Shown here one piece after another: positions 24,718-37,606 of a stretch of DNA of 64,000 nt; position 1 is the first letter of the stretch; each line of letters begins with the position of its first letter. The stretch lies in the NCBI RefSeq assembly GCF_000090795.2, contig NW_003546479.1, positions 13,811-77,810 on the forward strand, in the 5' to 3' direction. The stretch comes from Amphimedon queenslandica (lineage: Eukaryota > Porifera > Demospongiae > Haplosclerida > Niphatidae). The position numbers and the translations under genes were made by a program. The notes below the pieces were generated by a model. That model did no database searches. It saw only the letters and a list, made by a program, of their open reading frames with translations, and was not told where the DNA came from.

Positions 24718-25396
24718 TTATAACATTTATTAATACTTATTTTTATTTTGTATTGATTTCGCACACTCACTTTTCTGTCTCTTAAAATTCAACATTTTTA
24801 TTGATTATTTTGCATTTCAAAAATACCCCTGGAATTTTTTTGACATAATTATATTATTTTCAATATTCATTAACCTAGATTCATTGCACTCTGTTGCTGA
24901 GCACAGCCCACATATGCACATCATTATTGTTATAAATATTAATGAAACTGCTTATACCACTACACGTGAATGAGAACAATGAATTTAATTGACCTATTAA
25001 TTATTCATCATCATAATTAATTATCTTAGCTCCACCTATGTGCATTACAATACATGTATATTATTAATACAATATTACTAGTATGATGTACATAAAGTGT
25101 CCCCTCTTACGTATACAACATGCCATACACTCCTCCACATCATCATTATAGCTGGTCTATTGGTTTACAATAACAGCTAATTACATTAACTAGTCATTTG
25201 GTATTATATTAATATACCGGTATTGTGTAAATATTTTTAACTGTTAACACAATGACAAAAGGTCCATCCCCTGACTTAACTTTCCCTGTACCAATGTATA
25301 TTATACAAAAGGCTCTACCGGCAATTCTGTTTATCATATTTTTAACTAGCAGAGCAACAAAAGAAAGAGCCAAAGAGAAGGAAAGGAAAGAAGAGA
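24718..25396. other. R7-R8 spacer
   Basis: AT-rich. The R7 3' end and R8 5' flank. No other gene seen. Confidence 0.6.
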
Positions 25397-26710
25397 ATGG
25401 CAGAGAAACTTTACACTATTTTGGCACTGTTTGGCATCATTCTTCAAGCTAATGGCTCAATAACATGTAAGTTAGAAACAAACAAACACTCACTCATAAT
25501 ATACACTGTGCTATAGGTAACCTGCAAGTGAGTATCAATGGTGTTACCAATGGCAATCTTATAATTGAGGCTACAGTTGGTGATACTGCAGTTGTTACTT
25601 GCAGCTGCAGTGAAATAAACTATCTAACATATCTGACAAGAATTAACTTGAAGAATTATACTACGTCAATCCCCCTTCTCATTGGTATTGGACACCAGAC
25701 TATGAATGAAATATTATTGGATCCATTGAGTTTCACATGCTGTCAGCATAATCAAACCTTTCATTGCTCTGCAACAAGATTCCTCAATGTCATACAATCA
25801 GGTATGTATAAAATGCATATAGTGTATGTACATGTATGTATATATGCATGTAGGTATGTATGTACTAGTTTCCTACTGACATCATTAGTTTATACATTCT
25901 CTCCCTCTCTCCCCCCAACAGAGCCAATAACAAGCTCTTCCACCATCCCTTCATCGTCTCAATGCATTCCACCTTCTAGCTCTACGTTAGCTGATGCAGA
26001 CTCCACCTATAGTTCATCAATAAAAAGCATCATTAGTTCAGTGGATATCTCCCCCTCATCATCCATTACAAGTGACAATGAACAACTCGTCCTTTCTACT
26101 GCAAATACTGAAGTGTCTACTACTTTACACACAGAAACATCTACTATTGTGCAAACGAGTGCTACTCTTACTGCAAATACAGATGCATCTTCTATTTTAC
26201 ATACAAATTTATCTCCTACTGTCCAAACAGACGTACCCACTACAGCAGCAGATGGGCCAGGAGTAGTTACCATAACTAAGATCATGAGTTCTTGTCCTAC
26301 AGTTCAAACTATTACAGAGTTGATGTCACCTTCACCACTAATGACTACTGTATCTCCAAGAGGACCAGAAGCTACTGCTAACACTTTCTGTGAGTTTTGT
26401 ATATAGCTTTAATTTTGAATGCAAAATTAGCCCATAATTTCTACATAGCATAAGGGCATCAATATAGATCTATGAAAATGCATAGTTAATTCCCTACTTT
26501 ATTTATGCCTCTCTCTCTTTTCTTGTAGATGAATGTTTTAACAACAGTGGTTTCATTACGTTTATGGCTATTTTTGTGCTCATACTAATAATACAGTTTC
26601 TGGTGTGCATTGCTGTAATCTTGTGCTGTCGATATAGAAGCAAGAAGATGAAATTTGACCATGACCTCACTCTTCAGAACAATTACCAAACACAATCAGC
26701 AGACCTGTGA
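25397..26710 (+). CDS. R8: short Ig-like/mucin-stalk receptor (R7-R9 family)
   Basis: Four exons: 25397-25466, 25517-25801, 25922-26389, 26529-26710, giving 334 aa, all phase 1. The start is the ATG at 25397, which opens MAEKLYTILALFGIILQANG. Ig-like domain 24-118 has CSCSEINYLTYL and CCQHNQTFHCSATRFLNV. The Trp seen in R7 and R9 is Phe here. Stalk 119-274 is the longest of the three and has imperfect repeats of the type LHTETSTIVQT. Transmembrane about 285-307, tail of about 25 aa. Same family as R7 and R9; no separate function can be assigned. Confidence 0.85.
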
Positions 26711-27012
26711 TGTACATGTACAGCCCTATGTTAATGTATCGTATCATTATGTAAATTTTGTGTGGGCTACCCAAGGTGTTTTCCCTAATGTTAATGATAT
26801 TCAAAATTACATAATTAGTATATGACGTGATTGGTTATTATGTCACTTGAAAAGTGATTATGAATTTTATAAAATAAGTGTATTCATGGAGTGACAAAAA
26901 GATCCACAACAATAATGAATTCTGACTAGTCATACTAGTGCTATAAAAATCAAAAAACAACAAGCCACTCTCACTTTTATACTCAGCAATAGCAATACTA
27001 AAAGGAGGAACT

Positions 27013-28165
27013 ATGAGAAGAGGGCAATTCTTGGCTACTTTATTTCTTATCATGCTCCAAAGCATCACAGGTATGTATATAACATAGCCATACATTATAA
27101 CCATAGATGCACCTCCCCTCTATAGCTAAAGCAGAAGCACATCTCAATGTTAATGATACAGTCATTGCTAGTCCATCAGGAGCAACAGTAAATATACTGC
27201 CTGGAGATAGAGTCTACTTTAACTGCAACTACGCTACAAATCTCATTACATACTTGTACAAAGGAAGTATCACAGGAGGTGGAATGCCGATTTTTGGAGA
27301 CACATTTAATGGAACAGTATGGACAACACAAGTACTAACTTGCTGTCATCACATTAAAGTATGGAACTGCTCATTACCTACAATACTCAATGTACTACAG
27401 CAAGAAAGTAAGTGAATGGTGCACTAATGATTGCAAATGATTGTCTTTATATGTAGATATGACATCCAATTGCTCCAGTGCTATATCTCCCACTCCTTCT
27501 CTCTCTTTAACAATGAATTCTCTACTTACTAGCACTGAAATTGAGGAGTCTAGTAGCTACACAATAATGGCCAGTAGCTATACAGAACCAACTAGTAGTA
27601 GTAGCTACACAGGATTAACTAGTAGCTACACAGATATAACAAATACGGAATCTATTAGCTCTACAGAATCTATAGAGCCTATCAGCTATACAGAATTAGC
27701 TAGTGGCTATACGGAATCAGCTAGTTCAGTAGTGACAGTCACTGAATGCATTATGACATCAACTCCTTTACCAACTCCTACTACAATAACAATACTACGG
27801 ACAGTTTTCACGGAGCCTACAGCTACTAGTGAAACTCAATATACTTGTAAGCCTATGCATATTGTGCATGCATGTAGAATGGGTCAATAATAATAACATT
27901 TATTTATTTATTTTTATAGTTAGCGAATGTTTTAGTAATAACAGTGGTATCATTGCTCTCACCCTCACTACTTTTGTTAGTATCATTTTACTAATAATCC
28001 TTGGGTCAATACTAATGGTGATATGCTGCTGTTGTAGGAGCATAAATAGAAAGGAACAAACTGTAAGTCAATATTTTGGCTTATAATGTAAAGAATGACA
28101 TGTATTCTATTATTTTACAGAGCAGAGGAAAGGCAGGCTATCATGATGATAATGATCAGCTGTAG
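27013..28165 (+). CDS. R9: short Ig-like/mucin-stalk receptor (R7-R9 family)
   Basis: Five exons: 27013-27070, 27126-27407, 27457-27846, 27918-28072, 28121-28165, giving 309 aa. Signal peptide 1-19. Ig-like 20-113 with CNYATNLITYLYKG and CCHHIKVWNCSLPTILNV. Stalk 114-243 with SSYTxP/SSYTG repeats. Transmembrane about 256-280 followed by a CCCCR cluster that could be palmitoylated. Unlike R7 and R8, the tail is interrupted by a phase-0 intron, and the last exon adds only 14 aa. If that intron is retained, the frame runs on about a dozen residues to a stop. Confidence 0.85.
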
Positions 28166-28424
28166 GTACACATCGCATGAATTTCATTAGCAAATAACTT
28201 AATAACTACCAATAGTTAATAAACCTGAATTTAATAAACTAATAGTCAATAAACTAATTTTAATTTGAATACTTCAATTCATTAATGATAATAATATTAT
28301 GCATTATAATTGTTATTATGGTTGGAAGTCAATGTTCAAATCAGCAGATATACTTGTATCAATAAAAGATACTAAGTAGAGTTCAACTGGCTGCCATGAC
28401 TATTGCAGCTTTGCTCTTGTCTAT

Positions 28425-28715
28425 GACTTTTGAAGCAACTTTAAAAATTCACAAAAAATCAAAGTTTAATCAGAATCAGCTCAAATTTTCTACACAACAT
28501 AAAAACATGTATATGTATCAGAATAAATTATAAAAATGAAGAATTCTCACTAAATGATTTTTGGTGAAATTTGACCGACAGCCCTGTACTATAGTACAGG
28601 GATTTTGGCCTAATTTTTGAGCAACTTAAAAAAATTTGTAAAATATCCAAACTTGATTGGAATCAGCTCAAACTCTATACACAAAATAAGTGCATGTATA
28701 TGCATCAGGAAAAAA
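28425..28715 (-). repeat. 186-bp palindrome-core repeat, array d (about 1.5 units)
   Basis: Reverse orientation. Perfect palindrome ccctgtactatagtacaggg at 28582-28601, flanked by the tacacaacataa and atgtatatgtatcag blocks. Confidence 0.85.
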
Positions 28716-29435
28716 TTTAATTTGACTCTTGTTTGCTTATAAATATGTGAACTTCAAAAGTCAATCAATAATAATAATAATACAAGCAACACAAATCTAA
28801 AAGCAATAATAATAATAATAGCAATGCAATGAAAACACATCCTTATAGGAACACTCCCTCTCAAAGTGATTCATAAATTCTTCATAATTGTACTAGAATA
28901 TGTACTAATCACAACATTGCTCATTAGGTCTCACAATACATTGAAGATAACTAGTACTAACAATTGATTCAATCGATTACCCAACGATAATGTCATAATG
29001 TACATATGCAATGAAGCAAGTCACATGTACTTATAACATATACACACACTTATTATACTAGCATTGTTATAATTAAATCAGTAAGCAGCGTGCACTTATA
29101 ATATTCATACATGCACATGTGATAGCAGCTAATATTATTGTTATTATTATCATGAGAGGAATGTGAAGCACTCACTGGTTGTTTTCATAGGTCTATCCTG
29201 TTTGTCAAGCCACGGGCTATTCATAATAGCTATTCTCCTACACCTGATCATACTTGCTAATATCAGGAATAAGAACATAAGAACAACAACAATCCTCCTC
29301 TTATAATGATGAAATATTATTCAGAGTCAGTAATAGGAAGCGTATGCATGCCTAAGGTACATGGTATGCAGCGTCCCTCTAGACCTCCACGCATGCCAGT
29401 GACACTCCATTTAATGTACAGTAAGAGATAAACAA

Positions 29436-29489
<54 letters not shown>

Positions 29490-30836
29490 GAGAGTCAATA
29501 ATGTAATAACTGAAAAATTTTTAAGGATGAGTGAGTTAAATAATTCCCAGTGATGATCAATTAGTCTATAGTAGCTCTTTTAATGTCTCTTTGTCATGCT
29601 TCAGTTATACATGGTATGTACAATTTAACATATAAATACTATTCTATAAAAATAGCTTCATAGAGAACAAAGGCTTAATGAATGTGTGTAGAATTGATGC
29701 ATCTCTTTGATGAGGGCTACTATGAAATAAGAGAACAATTGCAGGTGCATCGGTGATGACTCACAAAAAATAATACAAATGGTAAGATTATAGGGGACTC
29801 GAAAAGAATTGAAAATAAGCAAGAGTACACCCCCCATGATGTACTCTTGAAAAAAGGGATAGATAGAAATTTAGTAAGTAGGAGTAATGTAAGATTAAGT
29901 ATAAGAGAATATGAAATTACAGACTTGCTTTGGTTCAATAAATACGATAGTTCCTAATTAAATGAAAACATGATAATTGAATGTGGCATGAAACACGATC
30001 AGCGAGATTTCAAAGAACTGACATTATGTTTGTGTAACAAGATCAAAATATGATGCCCAAATAACAATAAATACATGCTGTAGCTGCTATAGGCATGTGT
30101 ATGCACATGCAATACGTACATGCACTCATGATCATGTGTGGTGTGTGGCAAATACTAGGAATTGTACCATTGCAATAATAACACATCAAAAACTCATAAA
30201 TTTTTATTGAAAATTCATCATAAATCATCCCAACTAGTTTTGGAGTGTCTCTAACAATGGAACAAAATGGAAAACTGGTTACATAACTCAAAGTAATTAC
30301 AGCAGTCTGTATCAGTGTGTACCGGTATATCTAAGACTCATAGTGCTAAAATTCTCTCCCCCAAGTGTCCCTTTGTTGTGTTTGGGTACATCCTATATCT
30401 GTTTGGACAGGTGAACAGATTAAACATTCCTGACACTCTCAGTATGAAAGAGCGAGGCAGCCATTAAATTGAGAACCTTACACTTACAGTGAACACACAA
30501 ATAAATACTAAAGCCATAATTGCATGCCAATCATTCATTAACACTGAAGTTGCTAATGGGATAAATGGAAAAACAACCTATTTAGATGCAGACTGCAGGT
30601 ATTGCAAGAAGTCATATAACTGCACAAACACGTTCAAGAGAAATCCTCCAACAGTGTGTGTGTGTGTGTGTGTGCATATGTACAAGCAATTGCATTCCAT
30701 TCTATGGTTTCATATATGCATGCAAGTATTTGGACAGCCCACTGAATGGCATATTATAAAAGGAAGTAAAGAAGTGATAACTTATTAAGCTTTACTGGTG
30801 ATTGCAGACACAGCAAAAAGAAGGCAAAACAAGAGA
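28716..30836. other. Intergenic region between R9 and R10
   Basis: Non-coding as far as I can tell. It holds (ATA)n runs near 28760-28825, a long (GA)n run at about 29438-29485 and a (GT)n run at about 30655-30675. An open frame at 30489-30788 crosses the (GT)n run and is not called. Confidence 0.55.
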
Positions 30837-32947
30837 ATGGCTCACCATTACAACCTATCACAAAAAAGAACTGCTTTGCTGACCTTCTCTCATTTGATAC
30901 TAACTGTCTTACTCCTAGAGTGCCAAGCCATTGACAGAGACTGTAAGAAAAGAGAAAGAGAGCTAGTATATATACAGTAATAGCTAGATGCAAGCAAATA
31001 TCTGCTGTGCTCTTTCCCATTACTTTAGGTCAATTTGAAGGACTGCCAGAGAATGTAAAATCAAGTGATAATGTACACACACTGACTGTCCCTTCCAGTG
31101 AATCACTCCTGACACTCAACCTAACCTGCAACTGCTCAGTATACAACCCACAATGGCACATTAGACTGATAGGGAAAGTTAGCCCTGGAGAAAGGGCTAA
31201 CAGTTTCTATCAACAGGGGATTGAGTGCATCAACAACACCAGACCATGCTCAAGGGATATAGACTACATCAATCCAATCAATAAGTCAAGAGGACTCTAT
31301 GTCTATTCAAGACAGAACCTAACTCTTACAAGAAGTACTGCAATAATGTGCTATTCTAATATCATCAGAGAAGTGCTGATAGTGTCTTTCACCAATGGTA
31401 AGAAAGAAAGAGAGAGAATCAAAAGAGAAAAATTAATTACTATGGTTACAAATGTATGTTGGTACACAATGCTTAATTAAGTATAACACACACAAAGTAT
31501 GCAATAAATGTTTGTAAACAGATAAAAAAGCATACAATGATAGGCAGTATATTAAAAGTAGCATTCACTTAAAACAAATGTAGTATGACGCTTGTGCATA
31601 GGAATGTGGCCCATCATGTACAGACATCAAACAAATAAAGCTATTAGACCATTACATTCCATACCCACACATATAATTACTGCTATCTCCTTCCACATTC
31701 CAGACAGAACAGATCAGAGTGGATTAATGTCATCATTATCGATCACTACCAGTACACCTTCAACAGCCAGTGAAGACATACAAACCAGCACTGTATCTCC
31801 TACAAGCGCATACACGGCACCCACTGAAGAGACTAACAGCGCTAATGGAGAACATGCTACTTCAATGCAACAAGCCGAAACCATTACAAAGAGAATTACT
31901 ACCAGCATAGTGAGCATTGTCACTAGTACAGTAAAGACTGGGGGATGCAGTGTAGACATAAAACCAGAGACGATCACTGTTAGGGTTACTCCGACACTTA
32001 GCACTGGAGGTAAAGAAATGACTGTAATATAAGATTCGAGTCTTAATATGTCTCTCTCTATTAGATGCTGGCATAGCTGATAGCATAGTAAAATCAGTGG
32101 GTGGCTCAACCTCGCTATTATTAATAGTACTAGTGTTGATGCTAATAACACTAAGCATTGGACTCTGTGGTATGATAATATGTATGAAGACAAGAAATAA
32201 ACAAGTAAGAGAATGACACAACCACTAACATTGTATTAATGATAATATGAACAATGCCACATGCCACAATGACCACTGCATGCAACAATTAATTGGAGTA
32301 CTATAACCATGGTAAAAAGCATCCAATATATGCTAATCAATTTTACTACTATCACGAGTTCCATATAGGAGATTTTAAGGGCCCATTAAGTGTAATTGCC
32401 AATGGAATTTATTACATGTAACACTTATCTACACCTACAGAGTGTCTTTTAATGTGTAAATGCCATCAATTAGTAACAGGAAAATGTATCAACAAACAGA
32501 GCTGATACTATACATTCTAACTCAGTTCTTATGAACAAACAGGACATTTCTGTTTGTTCCAATTTATTGCTTCCAGGCACATAACTCACTTTCTTAGTAT
32601 CCATTAATTGTTTAAGAGTTAGAATGCTCAATGATTGCGTATATTATCAAATAATGTTTCGCCTTGTGGTCAAGTATTTGTAAACTGAATACATAATATG
32701 ACTTCCTATCCCTCTCTCTCTCTCTCTCCTCTTATCTTCTCTCCAGCAGCCTGTATACAGAGATTATGACTGTCAAAGAAGACAGTCCAACTGCTCAATA
32801 AAATATGACCAAGAGCCATCCATTGTATCACCGTGGAGAAACTCCACTTCAAGTCTCCCGACAAACAATAGGAGCAGTTCCTACATTGACAATAACGATA
32901 ATGATAGAAACCCTAGATATGTTACACTTACAGTATCAGAAGTATAA
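30837..32947 (+). CDS. R10: Ig-like CxC/QW receptor with NPRY tail
   Basis: Five exons: 30837-30942, 31029-31397, 31704-32009, 32065-32204, 32747-32947, giving 373 aa. Signal peptide within 1-30. Ig-like domain 36-158 with LTCNCSVYNPQWHI, CINNTRPCSRD and AIMCYSN. Ser/Thr stalk 159-260. Transmembrane about 272-297 ending CMKTRNKQ. The tail exon (67 aa) ends with NPRYVTLTVSEV, which contains NPxY and YxxL. Its nearest relative is R11, 5 kb downstream. The domain layout also matches R6. The acceptor of the last exon is ambiguous by one codon (CAG repeated). Confidence 0.85.
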
Positions 32948-35900
32948 ATGTTAATAATAAAAATAATAATAACGATAATAATAAAAATATGCACTAGCTG
33001 TCACATATTTATTACATACATGTATGTAAAATGCACTGTTCCCATGCGTATTATGTCATCACCTCCTACAATATTTATTATTATTAATTATTATTGAATC
33101 TCTATTTGAACGTATGTGTGTCGGTCATCATTTCATTTTTGTACCATCCTTATTATTATAAAGAATGTCAGTTATTCCTTTACGTTATAATTCATAAAAA
33201 ACCCGCCAGCTAATAATGTGCAGGTGTTCATTCATTATGCTGCCATGGCAACGCCAGGGGGAGGGAACAACGGCTGACTATAAAGCTAGAGCACTTACTC
33301 TATTTAATGCACAATCATACACAATGATGTGTTAATCATTGGAGAGGCACATGTACAGACACCTACAATGATGAATTTAAGACAAATGTACCTCACAGAC
33401 AACAAGAACAACTCACCAACAAGTCAATATAAAATACAGATTGAGTCACTAAAACTGTGTGACATATCATACTCAAGGTGGACGACTAGAGACATATATA
33501 TAATACACAATTGTCTTCAAAATCTTACATTGCAAGAACATTCTTTTAGGCCTGTCAAGCATGCATGAGAGCCAGTTTGGGTGTGAGTAATTAATTGTCA
33601 CTCAATCTAGCTGTAAGTTGTACGCAGCTGTGAGCAATCAGCTCCAATAAAACCAGTGAGAGCCAAAATTTGACACACCTGCATGGATACAAACGCATAC
33701 ATACAAATGTCATGTACTCACGAAAAATACGAATAATTAATAACAGACACAGCATGAAATTGATACAAAAATACCAGCCTTTACTACATGTTAAGGCGGT
33801 ATTCTTGTAGTATAGTCCTGCAATTATTCAATAGAATGATCTCACCTTCTAACACATTGGAATGAATGTATAGACTATACTACAGTCTCTAGATGTGTTG
33901 TCTATTGTTCATTCAAACATCTTAGGAAGTGAAATATACTACCGTATTCAATAATTGCAGGGAGACAGACAAGAAAGAAAATCATTCACTGGGAGAGACA
34001 AAGATACTAATAGCTAATTATAAACGGTCATGCCTAGCCAGAGTAACAGTTGGTATACCATTGAGAATTCATGCCGTCATAGCAAGCATAGACAGGCTAT
34101 CTGGCATATGACACGTATTGTAAATATTTAATCACAATATCGTAAATCCTTTGTAATGAAATCAGTTCAATTCAATTATAAGTATGCTACAAAGTTAGAC
34201 AACACGACTAAAATATGTCATGAACATATTGATATCATTATGCAAAGACATGTACTACATTTACTGACATATACAGACATATACTAAAATATACTGGCAC
34301 ATATACTGAAATATACTGATAACAGAGTTATATACACTACATACACTGATGATGACTTGTATATACTTTTATTGCACATAATACAATATTTGTGATAATG
34401 TTTATCAAAAAACTGATACCATAAAAAATGTAGCACCTTGTACTACTAATTGGGTCGCTATTTCTAACACATTTCATTTATAATTGGTTCGTTCAAATCC
34501 TTGCCTCCCTGTCTCATCTCTCAGTTGGTCCCCTGGACAACAGTAGAGGAATGAGTACCAGCTAATGTTGTATTCCTGTGCAATGATATGTAGATATGTA
34601 CACATACCACACGTACAGCCATACATGATACATGCAGCCATATCCCATAGCAATGACATGTACATGTACATGTCTAATATTCGGGTATGCATGTACACAT
34701 ATTTCAAGGCATTATACATAGTAAATCTATGTGTATGTATGTGTGTATGTATGTGTGGGTTTATCTACAAAAATCAGACATTATAATGAAATAACAAGTT
34801 ACAAGTAACATTATTACCTCTCTTACTCTCTCTCTCTTCTCTTTCACTCACTCTCTCTCTCTCACTCACTCTCTCTTCCTCTCTCTCTTCCTCTCTCTCC
34901 CTCTCTCTCTCTTCCCATATCATACTACATAATGGAATTAAGTATACATTCCCATCTCTGTTATTGAATTATGTTGATATGTTAGCTACTGCTCAATTCT
35001 CACAGGAAGCATTATCATATAACGTTAAATTCCAAGAAAGAGAGAGAGGGAGGGAGGGAGCTAGGGAGATAAAGGAATGAACTAGGCGGAAAACATTGTA
35101 AACAGAATAAACATAATAATGTGCACAAAGCAATTCTACTATGTGAGAATGTAAGGTGGACTAATCGATGCATGAAAGTCATGTGATCATAGGTCATGTG
35201 ATCTCATACAGGTACATTGAGTTGTATGTACAAAAATCAATTGTTTATACAATAGCGCTGAGGTCAATTTTTTGGTTAATGGAACATGATGACCTAGTTA
35301 ACATACTCTGTGTTGTTTATAAGACAGCAGGTGATGAGAGAGGTTTGTTCAAAAACAAGTTGGACATAAATATACACATAAATATGCATTAAGAGAGAGA
35401 GGGGAGAGAGGAGAGAGAGAGAGAGAAAGGAGAGAGAGAGGAGAGAGAGAGGAGAGAGAGAGAGAGAGAGAGGAGGGGGGGAGAGAGAGAGAGAGGGGGG
35501 GGGAGAGAGAGAGAGAGGGGGGGGGAGAGGGAAGAAGAAAAAGACTAAAAGATAGAATGATGGCTATTTACTACACTATACTACTACCAAAAATTACAAA
35601 AATTATTATGATATTATCATAAAATGCATTATACTCCCACTAATCATTACAAAAATATTATTACTATGAAGCTCATTATGTCAATTAAATTCGCAAAAGA
35701 TATAAGCATACATAAATTCCTTGAAAATGAGAATTAGTGTATAGTAAAATGTTTTAAAATTGTTTCTATAACTCGTGGTTATATTCAACAATATTAACTA
35801 TAACTATTACTGTACAGCTGGTTTATTTCGTGGCCTCAAATTATTGCTGTTTACAAAATTTCTGCTATTATTCATTTGATTTTAATAAAATTTTAATAGG

Positions 35901-36063
35901 ATTAATTATAGTGGATTTAAGCCTGCACGAAAATTAACTCCACACAAAATAAATCAGCTATAAGGTATTAAATAATAAATTAATCTGTGTGTCCAGTTTA
36001 CATAGAGGGATGTGGGATTGTCATTAAAATAACAAAGACACACTTGACACTTCTTTAACACAT

Positions 36064-36099
<36 letters not shown>

Positions 36100-36935
36100 A
36101 TAATAATAACGTTATTTATCTTAACTATTATATATGCACGCGTACATTTTACAAGTCACGTGTTGGCAAGGATGTGCCTAGTTACTTTCATGATAAAGAA
36201 ATGTAAATAGTAATTAAAACTAAATTATACATAAAAGCTTTACATTTGGCTAAAGCTCAACAACGCTAAAACTCCTATATCCCATGCCACTCCTCCAATA
36301 ACAAGAATCAGTATTACGATAATTAGTGGTTTGTTGAGAGTAGTGGCAAGGAAGATGAAGTCAAGCTTCCTTTAACTCAATAATAACAGGATACCCTCCA
36401 CTAGTAGTAGTATATAGAATGAGTACTAAATGGAGCACATGTATTGCATGCGCCTTAATAATGTACTCTAGAGTTCCTGAGGATATTCTATGGTTTAATT
36501 CAATTATAGTGAGAGTTAAACCATAAAAATAGCTAACTTATGATAATAATACTACTACTGATGCAATAATAGTAATAATAATAAGATTAAAAGCAATCCA
36601 ATAGGATATGGTATACTTGCATTTAAAAGTATTGAAAACATAGAGAAAGGTATGATAGCAGATAACATGCAATAAAGACTAACATAGTCAATTTAGTATT
36701 CATAAAACATGCAGCAAATGTTTCCATGATAATTCTCCACCAGTGTCTGATGGAGTTAGTCAGGTGGAGCCTAGGCCCTGCCTGACTATGATGGAATGTA
36801 GTAAAATCATGCATTATAATATAAATTCACATTCCTATGCTATAGATGCTACAATATTTCTACTGTATATTATGGGCTCTGTCAAGGCAATAATTACAGA
36901 GTCAACACAACAGTGATATAAGAGTAAAGGGCCTA
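32948..36935. other. 4-kb intergenic region between R10 and R11
   Basis: No supportable gene. Contents: (ATA)n at 32952-32990, CT-rich run 34819-34915, GA/G-rich run 35394-35535, (CAA)n 36064-36098, and a short inverted repeat (cctgcaattattcaat near 33819 versus attcaataattgcagg near 33946). Open frames at 33329-33568 and 33929-34111 have no splice or homology support. Confidence 0.5.
35394..35535. repeat. GA/G-rich low-complexity tract
   Basis: About 140 bp of gagaga runs interrupted by G runs of up to about ten bases; purine-only on this strand for most of its length. Confidence 0.9.
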
Positions 36936-36940
36936 GCATT

Positions 36941-37368
36941 CATTTACTAGGAAGTAGGGGTCCCACTCCCTTGAAGAGAAGTGCAATCAACAGGTTAATA
37001 AGCACTGCATTCTTGTTATACTAACTATACACAGAGATATCTCATCAATCATTTACTAGGAAGTAGGGGTCCCACTCCCTTGAAGAGAAGTGCAATCAAC
37101 AGGTTAATAAGCACTGCATTCTTGTTATACTAACTATACACAGAAATATCTCATCAATCATTTATTAGGAAGTAGGGGTCCCACTCCCTTGAAGAGAAGT
37201 GCAATCAACAGGTTAATAAGCACTGCATTCTTGTTATACTATACACAGAAATATCTCATCAATCATTTATTAGGAAGTAGGGGTCCCACTCCCTTGAAGA
37301 GAAGTGCAATCAGCAGGTCAATAAGCACTGCATTCTTGTTATACTATACACAGAAATATCTCATCAAT
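36941..37368 (+). repeat. 109-bp tandem array, four copies, upstream of R11
   Basis: Copies start at 36941, 37050, 37159 and 37264. The periods are 109, 109 and 105 bp, the last lacking one actaa-type step. Copies are nearly identical; each includes gaagtaggggtcccactccc and gcactgcattcttgttatac. The array ends about 240 bp before the R11 start codon. Confidence 0.95.
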
Positions 37369-37606
37369 CTAATATTTAACACTCTGCCACTTTTCTACAA
37401 CCATTTCTGTCAACAGTGCATACTCAAGATTTCAAAGCCACTCCCAACTTCCCTAAGCAACCAGACAACAGTATAAATAGGAGCATCCTTTCAACTGAAT
37501 CCCAACCTAGAGCTATAGCTGCTAGCTGCCCTCCTGCAGGCTAAAGAAGAACCACAGCCAATCTATAGTTGTTAACACTCTCTCCAGATCCAACACAAAA
37601 ATAAAG

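Noticed and set aside
33329-33568. 79-codon frame upstream of R11
   Set aside because: No splice partners, signal peptide or similarity to the cluster genes.
36941-37368. Evenly spaced repeats reminiscent of a CRISPR array
   Set aside because: Copies are contiguous 109-bp units with no unique spacers, in eukaryotic DNA.
37189-37476. 95-codon frame with repeated residues
   Set aside because: A chance frame through the 109-bp tandem array.
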